Translations under genes and position numbers: made by a program
Part shown: positions 15,227 to 24,121 of the stretch, one piece after another
Layout: each line of letters starts with the position of its first letter
Position numbering within the stretch: the first letter of the stretch is position 1
Assembly: GCF_002250705.1 (NCBI RefSeq)
Contig: NZ_NMVP01000036.1
Coordinates: 1 to 64,000 of the forward strand
Origin: Enemella evansiae
GTDB lineage: Bacteria; Actinomycetota; Actinomycetes; Propionibacteriales; Propionibacteriaceae
DNA: 64,000 nt
Reading direction: 5' to 3'
The notes under the pieces: generated by a model
What the model saw: only the letters and a program-made list of their open reading frames with translations
What the model was told of the DNA's origin: nothing
Databases searched by the model: none

Positions 15227-17230
15227 GTGCCTGATGTGAAGAGTCTCGACCGCGTCGTGATCCGGTTCGCCGGCGACTCCGGCGACGGGATGCAGTTGAC
15301 CGGTGACCGGTTCACTGCCGACTCAGCCCTGCTGGGCAACGACATCTCGACGCTGCCCAACTTCCCGGCGGAGATCCGGGCACCGCAGGGCACGCTGCCC
15401 GGCGTGTCCAGCTTCCAGCTGCACTTCGCCGACTACGACATCATGACCCCCGGTGATAAACCCGATGTGCTGGTCGCGATGAACCCGGCCGCACTGAAGG
15501 CCAACCTGCGCGATGTGGACAAGGGCGGGGTGCTGATCCTGGACACCGCCGAGTTCACCAAGCGCAACCTGAGCAAGGTCGGTTACGAGTCCAATCCGAT
15601 CGAGGACGATTCGCTCGCCGACTACCAGGTGCACGCCCTCGACCTGTCCGGGATGACGGTGGCCGCGGTGAAGGAGTTCGGGCTGACCCGCAAGGACGCC
15701 CAGCGCTCCAAGAACATGTTCACCCTCGGCCTGCTGTGCTGGTTGTTCAACCGCGAACCCGAGGGCACGATCTCCTTCCTGAGCAGCAAATTCGCGAACA
15801 AGCCGGCGATCCGGGACGCGAACATCGCCGCCTTCCGGGCCGGCAACGCGTTCGGCGAGACCACCGAGACGTTCGCGCACACCTACCAGGTGCACCCGGC
15901 CAAGATGCCGACCGGCCGCTACCGCCAGGTGACCGGCAACTCGGCGATGGCCCTCGGGCTGATCACCGGCGCGCACAAGTCCGGCCTGCAGCTGTTCTTC
16001 GGCGCCTACCCGATCACTCCGGCCTCCGATGTGCTGCACGAGCTGACCAAGCAGAAGCGCTACGGCGTGCTGACCTTCCAGGCCGAGGACGAGATCGCCG
16101 CCGTCGGTGCCGCGCTGGGTGCCTCCTTCGCGGGTGCGCTCGGCGTCACCTCCTCCTCCGGCCCGGGTATCGCGCTGAAGGCCGAGACGATCGGCCTGGG
16201 GGTGATGACCGAGCTGCCGCTGGTGGTGGTCGACGTGCAGCGCGCCGGCCCCTCGACCGGCATGCCGACCAAGACCGAGCAGGCCGACCTGCTGCAGGTG
16301 CTCTACGGCCGCAACGGTGAGGCACCGGTCCCGGTGATCGCGGCCCAGTCGCCGTCGGACTGCTTCGACACCGCGATCGAGGCGGTCCGCTGGGCGATCA
16401 CCTACCGCACCCCGGTGGTGGTGCTCTCCGACGGTTATCTGGCCAACGGCGCCGAGCCGTGGCGGCTGCCGGAGATCGGTGAGATCCCGGCGATCGACCC
16501 GGCCTTCGCCACCGAACCCAACCAGGGTGAGGAATTCCTGCCCTACCTGCGGGATGAGAAGGGTGCCCGGCCGTGGGCGATCCCGGGTACGCCGGGGCTG
16601 GAGCACCGGATCGGCGGCATCGAAAAGGCCGCCGGCACCGGCAACGTCTCCTACGATCCCGACAACCACGATGCGATGGTGCGGGCCCGGCAGGCCAAGG
16701 TGGACGGCATCGTCCGCGACGTACCGGACCTGGTGGTGGACGACCCCAGCGGCGAGGCGAAGGTGCTGGTGCTCGGCTGGGGTTCCAGCTACGGCCCGAT
16801 CATGGCGGCGGTACGCCGGGTGCGCGCGGCCGGCGGCAAGGTCGCCCGGGCGCACCTGCGCCATCTCAACCCGTTCCCCGCCAACCTGGGCGAGGTGCTG
16901 CGCGGCTACGACAAGGTGATCGTGCCGGAGATGAACCTCGGCCAGCTGGCGATGCTGCTGCGCGCGAAGTATCTGGTCGACGTGCAGTCCTACTCCCGGG
17001 TCCGCGGGCTGCCGATCTCGCTGTCCGAGCTGGCCGCCGACCTGCTGGACGAGGTCGGTGCGCATGCCAGCCCCGACGAGCTGAACGAAGAACCGATGGC
17101 CGACGGTGACGACCCCGTGCACGAGGGTTACGTCCCGGACTCGGCCGACCCGGTCCCGGCCGGTCCCGGCAAGGAGACCGATGATGCCGAGTCCAGTGGC
17201 GATTCCGACAAGGAGATGAGCAACCGATGA
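15227..17230 (+). CDS. korA: 2-oxoacid:ferredoxin oxidoreductase, alpha (gamma-alpha fused) subunit
   Basis: A 667-residue subunit of 2-oxoglutarate-type ferredoxin oxidoreductase, which decarboxylates a 2-oxoacid with CoA and passes electrons to ferredoxin. The N-terminal gamma domain shows FAGDSGDGMQLTGDRF at about residues 12-27. The alpha domain follows with FGAYPITPASD, FQAEDEIAAVGAALGAS, TSSSGPGIALK and GPSTGMPTKTEQADL. A charged tail of about 70 residues follows the last domain. The start is GTG at 15227, with AAAGG about 10 bases upstream. It overlaps korB as ATGA. Pyruvate is possible, but the layout and length match KorA of mycobacteria, which replaces 2-oxoglutarate dehydrogenase in an anaplerotic TCA route. 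Confidence 0.9.
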   Translation: MPDVKSLDRVVIRFAGDSGDGMQLTGDRFTADSALLGNDISTLPNFPAEIRAPQGTLPGVSSFQLHFADYDIMTPGDKPDVLVAMNPAALKANLRDVDKGGVLILDTAEFTKRNLSKVGYESNPIEDDSLADYQVHALDLSGMTVAAVKEFGLTRKDAQRSKNMFTLGLLCWLFNREPEGTISFLSSKFANKPAIRDANIAAFRAGNAFGETTETFAHTYQVHPAKMPTGRYRQVTGNSAMALGLITGAHKSGLQLFFGAYPITPASDVLHELTKQKRYGVLTFQAEDEIAAVGAALGASFAGALGVTSSSGPGIALKAETIGLGVMTELPLVVVDVQRAGPSTGMPTKTEQADLLQVLYGRNGEAPVPVIAAQSPSDCFDTAIEAVRWAITYRTPVVVLSDGYLANGAEPWRLPEIGEIPAIDPAFATEPNQGEEFLPYLRDEKGARPWAIPGTPGLEHRIGGIEKAAGTGNVSYDPDNHDAMVRARQAKVDGIVRDVPDLVVDDPSGEAKVLVLGWGSSYGPIMAAVRRVRAAGGKVARAHLRHLNPFPANLGEVLRGYDKVIVPEMNLGQLAMLLRAKYLVDVQSYSRVRGLPISLSELAADLLDEVGAHASPDELNEEPMADGDDPVHEGYVPDSADPVPAGPGKETDDAESSGDSDKEMSNR

Positions 17231-18300
17231 CCCAGACCCCGACCCGCCCCGAGCGCAACGGTCTGGCCGGCGTACCGCTGGCGGTCGAACCGCTGAACCG
17301 CAAGGACTTCACCTCCGACCAGGAGGTCCGTTGGTGCCCCGGATGCGGCGACTACGCCGTGCTGGCCGCCTTCCAGGGATTCATGCCGGAGCTGGGGATC
17401 AAGCGTGAGAACGCGGTGATCATCTCCGGTATCGGCTGCTCCTCGCGGTTCCCCTACTACGTCGACAGCTATGGCATGCACTCCATCCACGGCCGCGCGC
17501 CGGCGATCGCCACCGGGGTGGCCAGCGCCCGCGACGACCTCGGGGTGTGGGTGGTGACCGGTGACGGTGATGCGCTGTCCATCGGCGGCAACCACCTGAT
17601 CCACGCGCTGCGCCGCAACGTGAATTTCACGATTCTGCTGTTCAACAACAGGATCTACGGCCTCACCAAGGGTCAGTACTCCCCCACCTCGGAGCAGGGC
17701 AAGGTCACCAAGTCCTCCCCGATGGGTTCGGTGGACACCCCGTTCAACGCGCTCTCGCTGGCGCTGGGTGCGGAGGCCTCGTTCGTCGCGCGCACCATCG
17801 ATTCCGACCGCAAGCACCTCACCGGGGTGCTCAAGGCTGCGGCCGAGCATCGCGGCGCCTCGTTCGTGGAGATCTATCAGAACTGCCCGATCTTCAACGA
17901 CGGCGCCTTCGATGCGATCAAGGACAAGGATTCCGCCGCCGAGGCGATCATTCCCTTGCAGCATGGGGAAAAGGTGCTCTTCGGCGCCGACCAGCATCTC
18001 GGCGTCTACCGCAACGAGGACGGTTCGGTCGCGGTCGGCGAGGTGTCGGAGATCGGCCTGGATCGGGTGATCACCCACGACGCCCATGCCGCGGATCCGG
18101 CGTACGCCTTCGCACTCAGCCGACTCACCGATGCCGGGGTGCTGCAACGTTCCCCGATCGGCATCCTGCGCCAGGTCGAGCGGCCGTCCTATGACGACCT
18201 GGCCCGACAGCAGCTCGAGATCGCCAGCGGTGGCACCGAGTTGGACGACGCGCAGCTGCAGCAGCTCGTCGACGGCCCGGACACCTGGCTGGCCGACTGA
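17227..18300 (+). CDS. korB: 2-oxoacid:ferredoxin oxidoreductase, beta subunit
   Basis: A 357-residue thiamine-diphosphate and 4Fe-4S binding subunit that pairs with KorA. EVRWCPGCGDYAVL near residue 36 holds the first cluster cysteines, SGIGCSSRFPYY the next one, and GDGDALSIGGNHLIHALRRN with LLFNNRIYGLTKGQYSPTS is the ThDP/magnesium site. NCPIFNDGAF carries the last cysteine. The ATGA overlap with korA shows co-translation. rarD begins at the base after its stop and may be in the same transcript without functional connection. Confidence 0.92.
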   Translation: MTQTPTRPERNGLAGVPLAVEPLNRKDFTSDQEVRWCPGCGDYAVLAAFQGFMPELGIKRENAVIISGIGCSSRFPYYVDSYGMHSIHGRAPAIATGVASARDDLGVWVVTGDGDALSIGGNHLIHALRRNVNFTILLFNNRIYGLTKGQYSPTSEQGKVTKSSPMGSVDTPFNALSLALGAEASFVARTIDSDRKHLTGVLKAAAEHRGASFVEIYQNCPIFNDGAFDAIKDKDSAAEAIIPLQHGEKVLFGADQHLGVYRNEDGSVAVGEVSEIGLDRVITHDAHAADPAYAFALSRLTDAGVLQRSPIGILRQVERPSYDDLARQQLEIASGGTELDDAQLQQLVDGPDTWLAD

Positions 18301-19227
18301 GTGACGAGTACGCCGCCCGAGACCGGGTCTCGGGCGGGTGTCACCGCAGCCCTCACGGCGTACGCGCTGTGGGGGCTGGTGCCGCTCTACTGGCGGCTGA
18401 TCGACGGCGCCGGTGCGTTCGAGGTGCTGGCGCACCGGATCATCTGGTCGCTGGCCTTCGGCGTCCTGCTGGTGCTGCTGTTCGCCCGGACGCGGTGGCG
18501 CAGACAACTCGCCAGCCCACGCACCCTGCTCACTCTGGCGGCCGCGGCCGGTTTCGTCACCATCAACTGGGGTGTCTACATCTGGGCGGTCACCAATGAC
18601 CGGGTCACCGAGACCGCGCTCGGCTACTACATCAATCCGCTGATCTCGATCCTGTTCGGCGTGCTGTTGCTGCAGGAACGGCTGGCGCCGATCCAGTGGG
18701 TGGCGATCGGGCTGGCGGCGATCGCGGTGGTGGTGATCACCATCGGCTACGGCCGACTGCCCTGGGTGGCGCTGCTGCTGGCCGGCAGCTTCGGGATCTA
18801 CGGGGTGATCAAGAAGCGGGTCACCGTCGAACCGATCGTCTCGCTGACCTATGAATCGGCGGTCGCCACCCTTCCGGCGCTGCTCTTCCTCGGCTGGTTG
18901 GCCGCCCGCGGGGGGAGCCACTTCGGGCAGCAGCCACTGAGCCAGGACCTGTTGCTGATGGGCGGCGGTGTGGTCACCGCGGTCCCGCTGCTCGCGTTCG
19001 CGTTCGCGGCCCAGCGGATCCCGCTCAGCCTGCTCGGCATCACCCAGTATCTGGCGCCGACGATCCAGTTCGTCCTCGGCGTCGCGGTCTTCGGTGAGCC
19101 GATGCCGCCCGCCCGCTGGGCCGGTTTCATGCTGGTCTGGCTGGCGCTGATGCTGATCACCGGGCACGCGCTGTGGCGGGCCCGGCGCCGGCGAACGAGT
19201 TCGCTGGGCGGCACCCCCGCCGGTTAG
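18301..19227 (+). CDS. rarD: EamA-family transporter, RarD type
   Basis: A 308-residue membrane protein with ten predicted hydrophobic helices and two EamA halves. It matches RarD (chloramphenicol-sensitive protein family): GVTAALTAYALWGLVPLYWRL at the start, then AHRIIWSLAFG, NWGVYIWAVTNDRVTETALGYYINPL and SLLGITQYLAPTIQF. The substrate of RarD proteins is unsettled. The GTG start lies directly after the korB stop with no gap, so translation may be coupled. Confidence 0.85.
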   Translation: MTSTPPETGSRAGVTAALTAYALWGLVPLYWRLIDGAGAFEVLAHRIIWSLAFGVLLVLLFARTRWRRQLASPRTLLTLAAAAGFVTINWGVYIWAVTNDRVTETALGYYINPLISILFGVLLLQERLAPIQWVAIGLAAIAVVVITIGYGRLPWVALLLAGSFGIYGVIKKRVTVEPIVSLTYESAVATLPALLFLGWLAARGGSHFGQQPLSQDLLLMGGGVVTAVPLLAFAFAAQRIPLSLLGITQYLAPTIQFVLGVAVFGEPMPPARWAGFMLVWLALMLITGHALWRARRRRTSSLGGTPAG

Positions 19228-19273
19228 GGTGAACCGGGTGCGGGGCCCCCACCTCCCGCGCCAGGAGTGACAG

Positions 19274-20398
19274 ATGACCGAGCGCAGCCCGTTCGCGCGA
19301 CCGGAGCCCGATGAGCCGGAGCCCAGGCCGTCGCGGTCCGCCGGTCCGGCCCCCGAACCGCCCACCGAACCGCCGTCCACCGAACCGCCGTCCGCCGGGG
19401 AGCCGCTCTGGCAGCCCGATCCGACCGCGGGCCGGGCGCGTCGTCGCCGGCCCGGGTTGTGGGCCGCTGTCGGCGTACTCGCCCTGGCTCTGCTGATCGG
19501 AACCGCCTTCGGCGTCCGCACCCTGCTCGCGCCCGCCGCCTCGACCAGCCAGGCGGGACCCGCCGACCAGGCGACCGCCTATCTGCAGGCGCTGGCCGCC
19601 GGGGACGCCGATCGCGCGCTCGCCCTGAGTTTCGTCAAGGGCAGCGGCCCGCTGGTCAGCAAGGATCATCTGCAGCAGAACCGCCCCCAGATCAGCGACA
19701 TCACCGTCATCGATGCCGGCTCCGGCGATCCCGCCGGGACCGATGTGGTGCTCGGTTACAAGCTGGCCGGCAAGGATGTCCGCGGCACCTTCCCGATGTT
19801 CCAGAACCCGCAGCGGCAGTGGCAGCTGCGCCGCGGTTCGGTGCAGCTGCGGGTGGCACCGACGCCGCAGATGGTGCCGGTGCTGCTCGACGGACGGAAG
19901 CTGGACTCCAACAGCTACAGCTATCTGGTGGATGTCTTCCCCGGTACGCACACACTGAGCACCGGGTCGAAGTGGCTGGATTTCACCACCCCGCAGGTCA
20001 CCGTGACCGGGCTGACCGACCCACCGGCGGTCGACGCGGCGACCGCGCCCACTGCGGCGTACGCCGGCGCCGCGAAACAGCAGGTCAGCGAGCGGATCAA
20101 GGGCTGCGTCGCCAGCAGCGAGCTGGCCCCGGCCGGCTGCCCGTGGGCGCGGAAGGCGCGCGCGGATCAACCGGTCAGACCTGGTTCGGTCTCCTACCAG
20201 CTGCTCAGCCAGCAGATCAGCGTCGGCAAACCCGGTAGCACCGATGCGATCGCCCGGGGCGAGGTCCAGCTGCGGCTGCGGATGAGCAGCAGTTCCCGGA
20301 TCAACGGCAGCTACCAGTCCGACACCGAGGAGTTCGACGTCCGCAGTCGGTACGCGATGGACCTGCTCAGCGCCGGTCCGGATTTCGTCTGGGAGTGA
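19274..20398 (+). CDS. Membrane-anchored protein of unknown function (paralogue 1)
   Basis: A 374-residue protein with a Pro/Glu-rich cytoplasmic N-terminus of about 55 residues, an Arg cluster (ARRRRPG), one transmembrane helix (LWAAVGVLALALLIGTAFGV, about 64-83) and a large extracellular part. The latter starts with a segment resembling DUF4878/NTF2-like lipoprotein domains (ATAYLQALAAGDADRALALSF), followed by two beta-rich blocks and a conserved cysteine pair (KGCVASSELAPAGCPW). It resembles the next gene throughout, so the pair arose by tandem duplication. AGGAG lies 7 bases before the ATG. Function not recognised; a cell-envelope role is inferred from topology only. Confidence 0.75.
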   Translation: MTERSPFARPEPDEPEPRPSRSAGPAPEPPTEPPSTEPPSAGEPLWQPDPTAGRARRRRPGLWAAVGVLALALLIGTAFGVRTLLAPAASTSQAGPADQATAYLQALAAGDADRALALSFVKGSGPLVSKDHLQQNRPQISDITVIDAGSGDPAGTDVVLGYKLAGKDVRGTFPMFQNPQRQWQLRRGSVQLRVAPTPQMVPVLLDGRKLDSNSYSYLVDVFPGTHTLSTGSKWLDFTTPQVTVTGLTDPPAVDAATAPTAAYAGAAKQQVSERIKGCVASSELAPAGCPWARKARADQPVRPGSVSYQLLSQQISVGKPGSTDAIARGEVQLRLRMSSSSRINGSYQSDTEEFDVRSRYAMDLLSAGPDFVWE

Positions 20399-20448
20399 AC
20401 AGGAACCTTCCGGAGCTATCCTTCTAGCCGAACCCCGGAAGGAGTGCG

Positions 20449-21951
20449 GTGAGTCAGGACCCCAACGGAACCGATTGGTACGCCCGGCAGCAGGGCGACC
20501 GGGTGTGGCCGGAACAGCCCCGCACCGTGCTCCGTCCCGACGACCAGTCCTGGCGCCATCCCGCCGATCCGGGCCCGGCCCCGGGACCGGTCGAACCCGC
20601 CCCCCACACCCCCTACGAGCACGCCCAGCCGCCGGGTGAGCCGACCACCGCCTGGCCGCCGCAGTTCGGCGCCCCGCAGTCCGGCGCGCCCCAGCCACCC
20701 CCGCCGCAGCCCCAGCCGCCCCAGCCTTCCGGGCCCCCGCCCGGCAGTGTCGCCTGGTTGCAGCAGCACTATCCGGCGCCGGGTGACCGCCCCGCACCAC
20801 CGCCGGAGGCGCCGTACCAGCCCCCGCAGTATCCGGGCCAACCGCAGTATCCGGGCCAGCCCCCGTATCCCGGCCAACCGCAGTATCCCGGCCAGCCCGG
20901 CCAGCCGCCGTTCGTCGAGCCGGTGTCCGCCTTCGCCCCCCGCCCACCGGGCGCCTCGGCACCGGAGCCCCCGGTGGCAGCGCCCGCGAAGACCCAGAAA
21001 CCGGTCCGGGTGGCGCTGCTCGCCGGTGGTGCGACCGCCCTGGTCGCGCTCGTGGTGATCGTCGCGATGCTGTTCGGCCGACCCGCCGGCGGGGCCGCCG
21101 GTGAGCAGGATCCGCGGCCCTCCGATGGGGCGGTCCGGTTCCTGGAGGCCGTCGGTGCCGGTGACTCGGCCCGCGCCCTGTCCCTGCAGCAGCAACAGCC
21201 CAAGGACCGCACCCTGCTCACCGACGCGGTGCTGCGCGAGGCGCGGCAGCGGGCACCGATCAGCCAGATCCGGGTCACCCAGGAGACCCCGACCGAGGTG
21301 GAGCTGACCTACCGGCTCGGCGAATCCGAGGTACGCGGCCGCTTCGTGCCCGCGAAGCAGCCGGATGGCAGCTACAAGGTGGAGCGCGGGACGACCACGG
21401 TCCAGGTGACCCGACCCAGGTCGATCCCGGTGCTGTTCAACGGGGTCAAGCTGGAGACCAACGAGGTGGAGGCGTTCCCCGGGGCGTACGAGATGTCCAC
21501 CGGGATGGCGAACATCACCTTCACCGACCCGCAGTTCACGGTGTCCGGGCCGACCTCCTTCCCCCGCCTCGCCCCCGCGGTGACGCTGACCGACGCCGGC
21601 CGGAAGGCGATGCTGGATGCGACCCGCGGCGCCCTGGACGGGTGCATGGCCGCCAAGGAGGTGAACCCGCAGAACTGCCCGCAGCTGGTGAAGCTGGAGC
21701 CGAACCAGCGCCCGGACAACAACACCGTCCGCTGGGAGCTGATGGAGGATCCGCTGGTCAACCAGGTGCCCAAGCTGAGCATCAACGACGACACCACCGC
21801 CGAACTGCGGCTGACGGTGAAGGCCAGGCTGACCGTCACCGTGCTCACCGACGGCCGACCGGGCACGGTCACCGGTCAGGAGATGACCTTCCCGACCCGG
21901 GCCGTCGCGCCGATGACCGGCAGCGAGGTCACCGCGCGGTTCGTGAACTGA
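20449..21951 (+). CDS. Membrane-anchored proline-rich protein of unknown function (paralogue 2)
   Basis: A 500-residue protein with the same plan as the gene before it, but with a much longer Pro/Gln-rich cytoplasmic region (about 180 residues). This includes YPGQP repeats, followed by a single transmembrane helix (VALLAGGATALVALVVIVAML) and an extracellular part. Shared blocks include AVRFLEAVGAGDSARALSL, RSIPVLFNGVKL / MVPVLLDGRKL and the cysteine pair GCMAAKEVNPQNCPQ. The start is GTG at 20449, with GGAAGGAG just ahead. A 50-bp gap holding a TATCCT-like -10 separates it from paralogue 1, so it may have its own promoter. Function unknown. Confidence 0.75.
   Translation: MSQDPNGTDWYARQQGDRVWPEQPRTVLRPDDQSWRHPADPGPAPGPVEPAPHTPYEHAQPPGEPTTAWPPQFGAPQSGAPQPPPPQPQPPQPSGPPPGSVAWLQQHYPAPGDRPAPPPEAPYQPPQYPGQPQYPGQPPYPGQPQYPGQPGQPPFVEPVSAFAPRPPGASAPEPPVAAPAKTQKPVRVALLAGGATALVALVVIVAMLFGRPAGGAAGEQDPRPSDGAVRFLEAVGAGDSARALSLQQQQPKDRTLLTDAVLREARQRAPISQIRVTQETPTEVELTYRLGESEVRGRFVPAKQPDGSYKVERGTTTVQVTRPRSIPVLFNGVKLETNEVEAFPGAYEMSTGMANITFTDPQFTVSGPTSFPRLAPAVTLTDAGRKAMLDATRGALDGCMAAKEVNPQNCPQLVKLEPNQRPDNNTVRWELMEDPLVNQVPKLSINDDTTAELRLTVKARLTVTVLTDGRPGTVTGQEMTFPTRAVAPMTGSEVTARFVN
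20827..20907 (+). repeat. YPGQP-coding tandem repeat
   Basis: Within paralogue 2 there are four in-frame units coding QYPGQP or PYPGQP, then GQPGQPP. This is a disordered, proline-rich cytoplasmic stretch of the kind common in actinobacterial membrane proteins. Copy number may vary between strains. Confidence 0.8.
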
Positions 21952-21998
21952 TCCCTCACCCCGAGCCGGGGCTGGCGGCGCTGGCTAGGCTGGGCGAG

Positions 21999-23954
21999 GT
22001 GAGCACCGTACCTGCCATCGACTTCACCACCTTCGACCGCACCGTCCGCCCCGCCGACGACCTGTTCCGGCACGTCAACGGGCACTGGCTGCAGACCGCC
22101 GAGATCGACCCGGACAAGCCGGGCGCGGGCGCGTTCATCACCCTGCGCGATGACGCCGAGAAGGCGGTCCGCGACATCATCACCGGCCTGGACGCCGATG
22201 AGCCGGGTACCGACGCGGCCCGGATCGCCGACCTCTACGCCTCCTTCATGGACACCGAGCGGATCGAGCAGCTCGGTCTCGATCCGCTGCGCGAGCAGCT
22301 GGCCGCGATCGATGAGGTCGATTCACCGCAGGCGGTGGTACGCCTGTGGGGCACCCTGGCCGGGCTGGGTGCGCGCACGGTGATCGGGCTGGACGCCGAT
22401 TCGGATCCGGGTGACCCGGATCGGGTGCTGATGTTCGTCGGGCAGTCGGGCCTCGGCCTGCCCGATGAGGCCTACTACCGCGAGGAGCAGTACGCCGACA
22501 TCCGCGACGCCTACCGCGCGCACATCGCCCGGACGCTCGCCCTGGCCGGCTTCGGGGACGCCGAGAGCGCCGCCGATCGGGTGCTGGCGCTGGAGACCGA
22601 GATCGCCGCCCGGCACTGGGACAAGGTCCGCACCCGCGACATCGTGCAGATGTACAACCTCAAGGACTGGTCCGACTTCGCGACCGCCGCGGCCCCGATC
22701 GACTGGTCGGATTTCCTTGCCGGGGCAGGGATTCCGGTCGAGGCGATGAACCAGGTGGTGGACGCCCAGCCGTCCTTCTTCACCGAGCTGGCCGATCTGG
22801 TCACCGAGCAGCGGCTGCCGCAGTGGCGGGACTGGGCCCGGTTCGCGCTGCTGTCGTCGTTCTCGCCCTATCTGAGCGAGGAGTTCGTGGCCGAGCGGTT
22901 CGACTTCTACGGCACCACGCTGTCGGGTACGCCGACCAACCGGGAGCGGTGGAAGCGTGGCGTCTCCCTGGTCGAGGGTGCGCTCGGGGAGGCCGTCGGA
23001 AAGATCTATGTGGATCGGCATTTCTCGTCGAAGGCCAAGGATCGGATGGACGACCTGGTCGCGAATCTGCTGGAGGCGTACCGGCAGTCGATCAGCGAGC
23101 TGGACTGGATGGGTGAGGAGACCCGGGCCGAGGCGCTGAAGAAGCTGTCCCGGTTCACCCCGAAGATCGGCTTCCCGGTGAAGTGGCGGGACTATTCCGC
23201 GCTGGCCATCGACCGGGAGGATCTGGTCGGCAACGTGATCGCCGCCAACCGGTTCGAGCTGGATCGGGCCGTCAAGAAGGTCTCCGAGCCGGTGGACCGC
23301 GACGAGTGGTTCATGACCCCGCAGACGGTGAACGCCTACTACCACCCGCTGCGCAACGAGATCGTCTTCCCCGCCGCGATCCTGCAGCCGCCGTTCTTCA
23401 ACGCCGACGCCGACGATGCGGTCAACTACGGCGGGATCGGGGCGGTGATCGGCCACGAGATCGGGCACGGTTTCGACGACCAGGGCTCCACCTGCGACGG
23501 TGACGGCCGGTTGCGCAACTGGTGGACCGACGCGGACCGGGAGGCGTTCAGCGCGCGGACGAAGTCGCTGATCGAGCAGTACGACGCGCTCTCCCCCGAG
23601 GGTGCCGATGGCCGCACCGTGAACGGTGAGCTGACGATCGGGGAGAACATCGGTGACCTCGGCGGGCTGTCGATCGCGCTGAAGGCATGGCGGCTTTCCC
23701 AGCAGGGCAAGGAGGATGCCGAGCTCGACGGGTTCACCGGTGAGCAGCGACTGTTCCTGTCCTGGGCCGCGGTCTGGCAGGCCAAGTTCCGCCCCGAGAT
23801 GGTCAAGCAGCGCCTGGCGACCGACCCGCACTCACCGAACGAGTTCCGGTGCAACCAGATCGTCCGCAACGTCGACGCCTTCCACCGGGCCTTCGACGTC
23901 ACCGAATCCGACGAGCTCTGGCTCGAACCGGGGGCGCGCGTCTCCATCTGGTGA
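21999..23954 (+). CDS. M13 (neprilysin/PepO) family zinc metallopeptidase
   Basis: A 651-residue oligopeptidase. The zinc site is HEIGH at residues 486-490, and the third ligand Glu549 is in GENIGDLGG. The upstream substrate-binding motif VNAYYHPLRNEIVFPAAILQPPFF and the C-terminal FRCNQIVRNVDAFHRAF complete the M13 signature. Length matches PepO. No signal peptide or membrane segment is present, so it is probably cytosolic. GTG at 21999 is chosen because the family N-terminus (DFTTFDRTVRPADDLFRHVNG) begins just after it; a TAGGCT-like -10 element 14 bases upstream allows a leaderless message. Confidence 0.92.
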   Translation: MSTVPAIDFTTFDRTVRPADDLFRHVNGHWLQTAEIDPDKPGAGAFITLRDDAEKAVRDIITGLDADEPGTDAARIADLYASFMDTERIEQLGLDPLREQLAAIDEVDSPQAVVRLWGTLAGLGARTVIGLDADSDPGDPDRVLMFVGQSGLGLPDEAYYREEQYADIRDAYRAHIARTLALAGFGDAESAADRVLALETEIAARHWDKVRTRDIVQMYNLKDWSDFATAAAPIDWSDFLAGAGIPVEAMNQVVDAQPSFFTELADLVTEQRLPQWRDWARFALLSSFSPYLSEEFVAERFDFYGTTLSGTPTNRERWKRGVSLVEGALGEAVGKIYVDRHFSSKAKDRMDDLVANLLEAYRQSISELDWMGEETRAEALKKLSRFTPKIGFPVKWRDYSALAIDREDLVGNVIAANRFELDRAVKKVSEPVDRDEWFMTPQTVNAYYHPLRNEIVFPAAILQPPFFNADADDAVNYGGIGAVIGHEIGHGFDDQGSTCDGDGRLRNWWTDADREAFSARTKSLIEQYDALSPEGADGRTVNGELTIGENIGDLGGLSIALKAWRLSQQGKEDAELDGFTGEQRLFLSWAAVWQAKFRPEMVKQRLATDPHSPNEFRCNQIVRNVDAFHRAFDVTESDELWLEPGARVSIW

Positions 23955-23967
23955 TCGCTGGGCGCCA

Positions 23968-24069
23968 CGCTCATCGCGTAGCAAGCCATGCGCAGGGCCC
24001 CGCTTCCACGCTCATCGAGTAGCAAGCCATGCGCAGCGAAGCGGAGCAATGGCTTGCGTGTCGAGATGA
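23968..24069. repeat. REP-like dispersed repeat, one degenerate and one full copy
   Basis: The second copy (24010-24069) reads CTCATCGAGTAGCAAGCCAT, then GCGCAGCGAAGCGGAGCAAT and GTGTCGAGATGA. It belongs to the family at 8480 and 41155. The first copy (from 23969) is cut short after GCGCAG. The inner stem differs from the other loci (AGCAAGCC against GGCTTGC), so pairing is preserved by compensating changes. Confidence 0.8.
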
Positions 24070-24121
24070 TGCCCGCACAACGTTGCATGGAGAAAGACCC
24101 GTCGGACCCGATCTGCCGATT

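Noticed and set aside
17128..19521. Very long open frame on the minus strand opposite korB, rarD and paralogue 1
   Set aside because: It is antisense to genes with clear family motifs, has low-complexity composition and no recognisable domain; such frames are usual in high-GC DNA.
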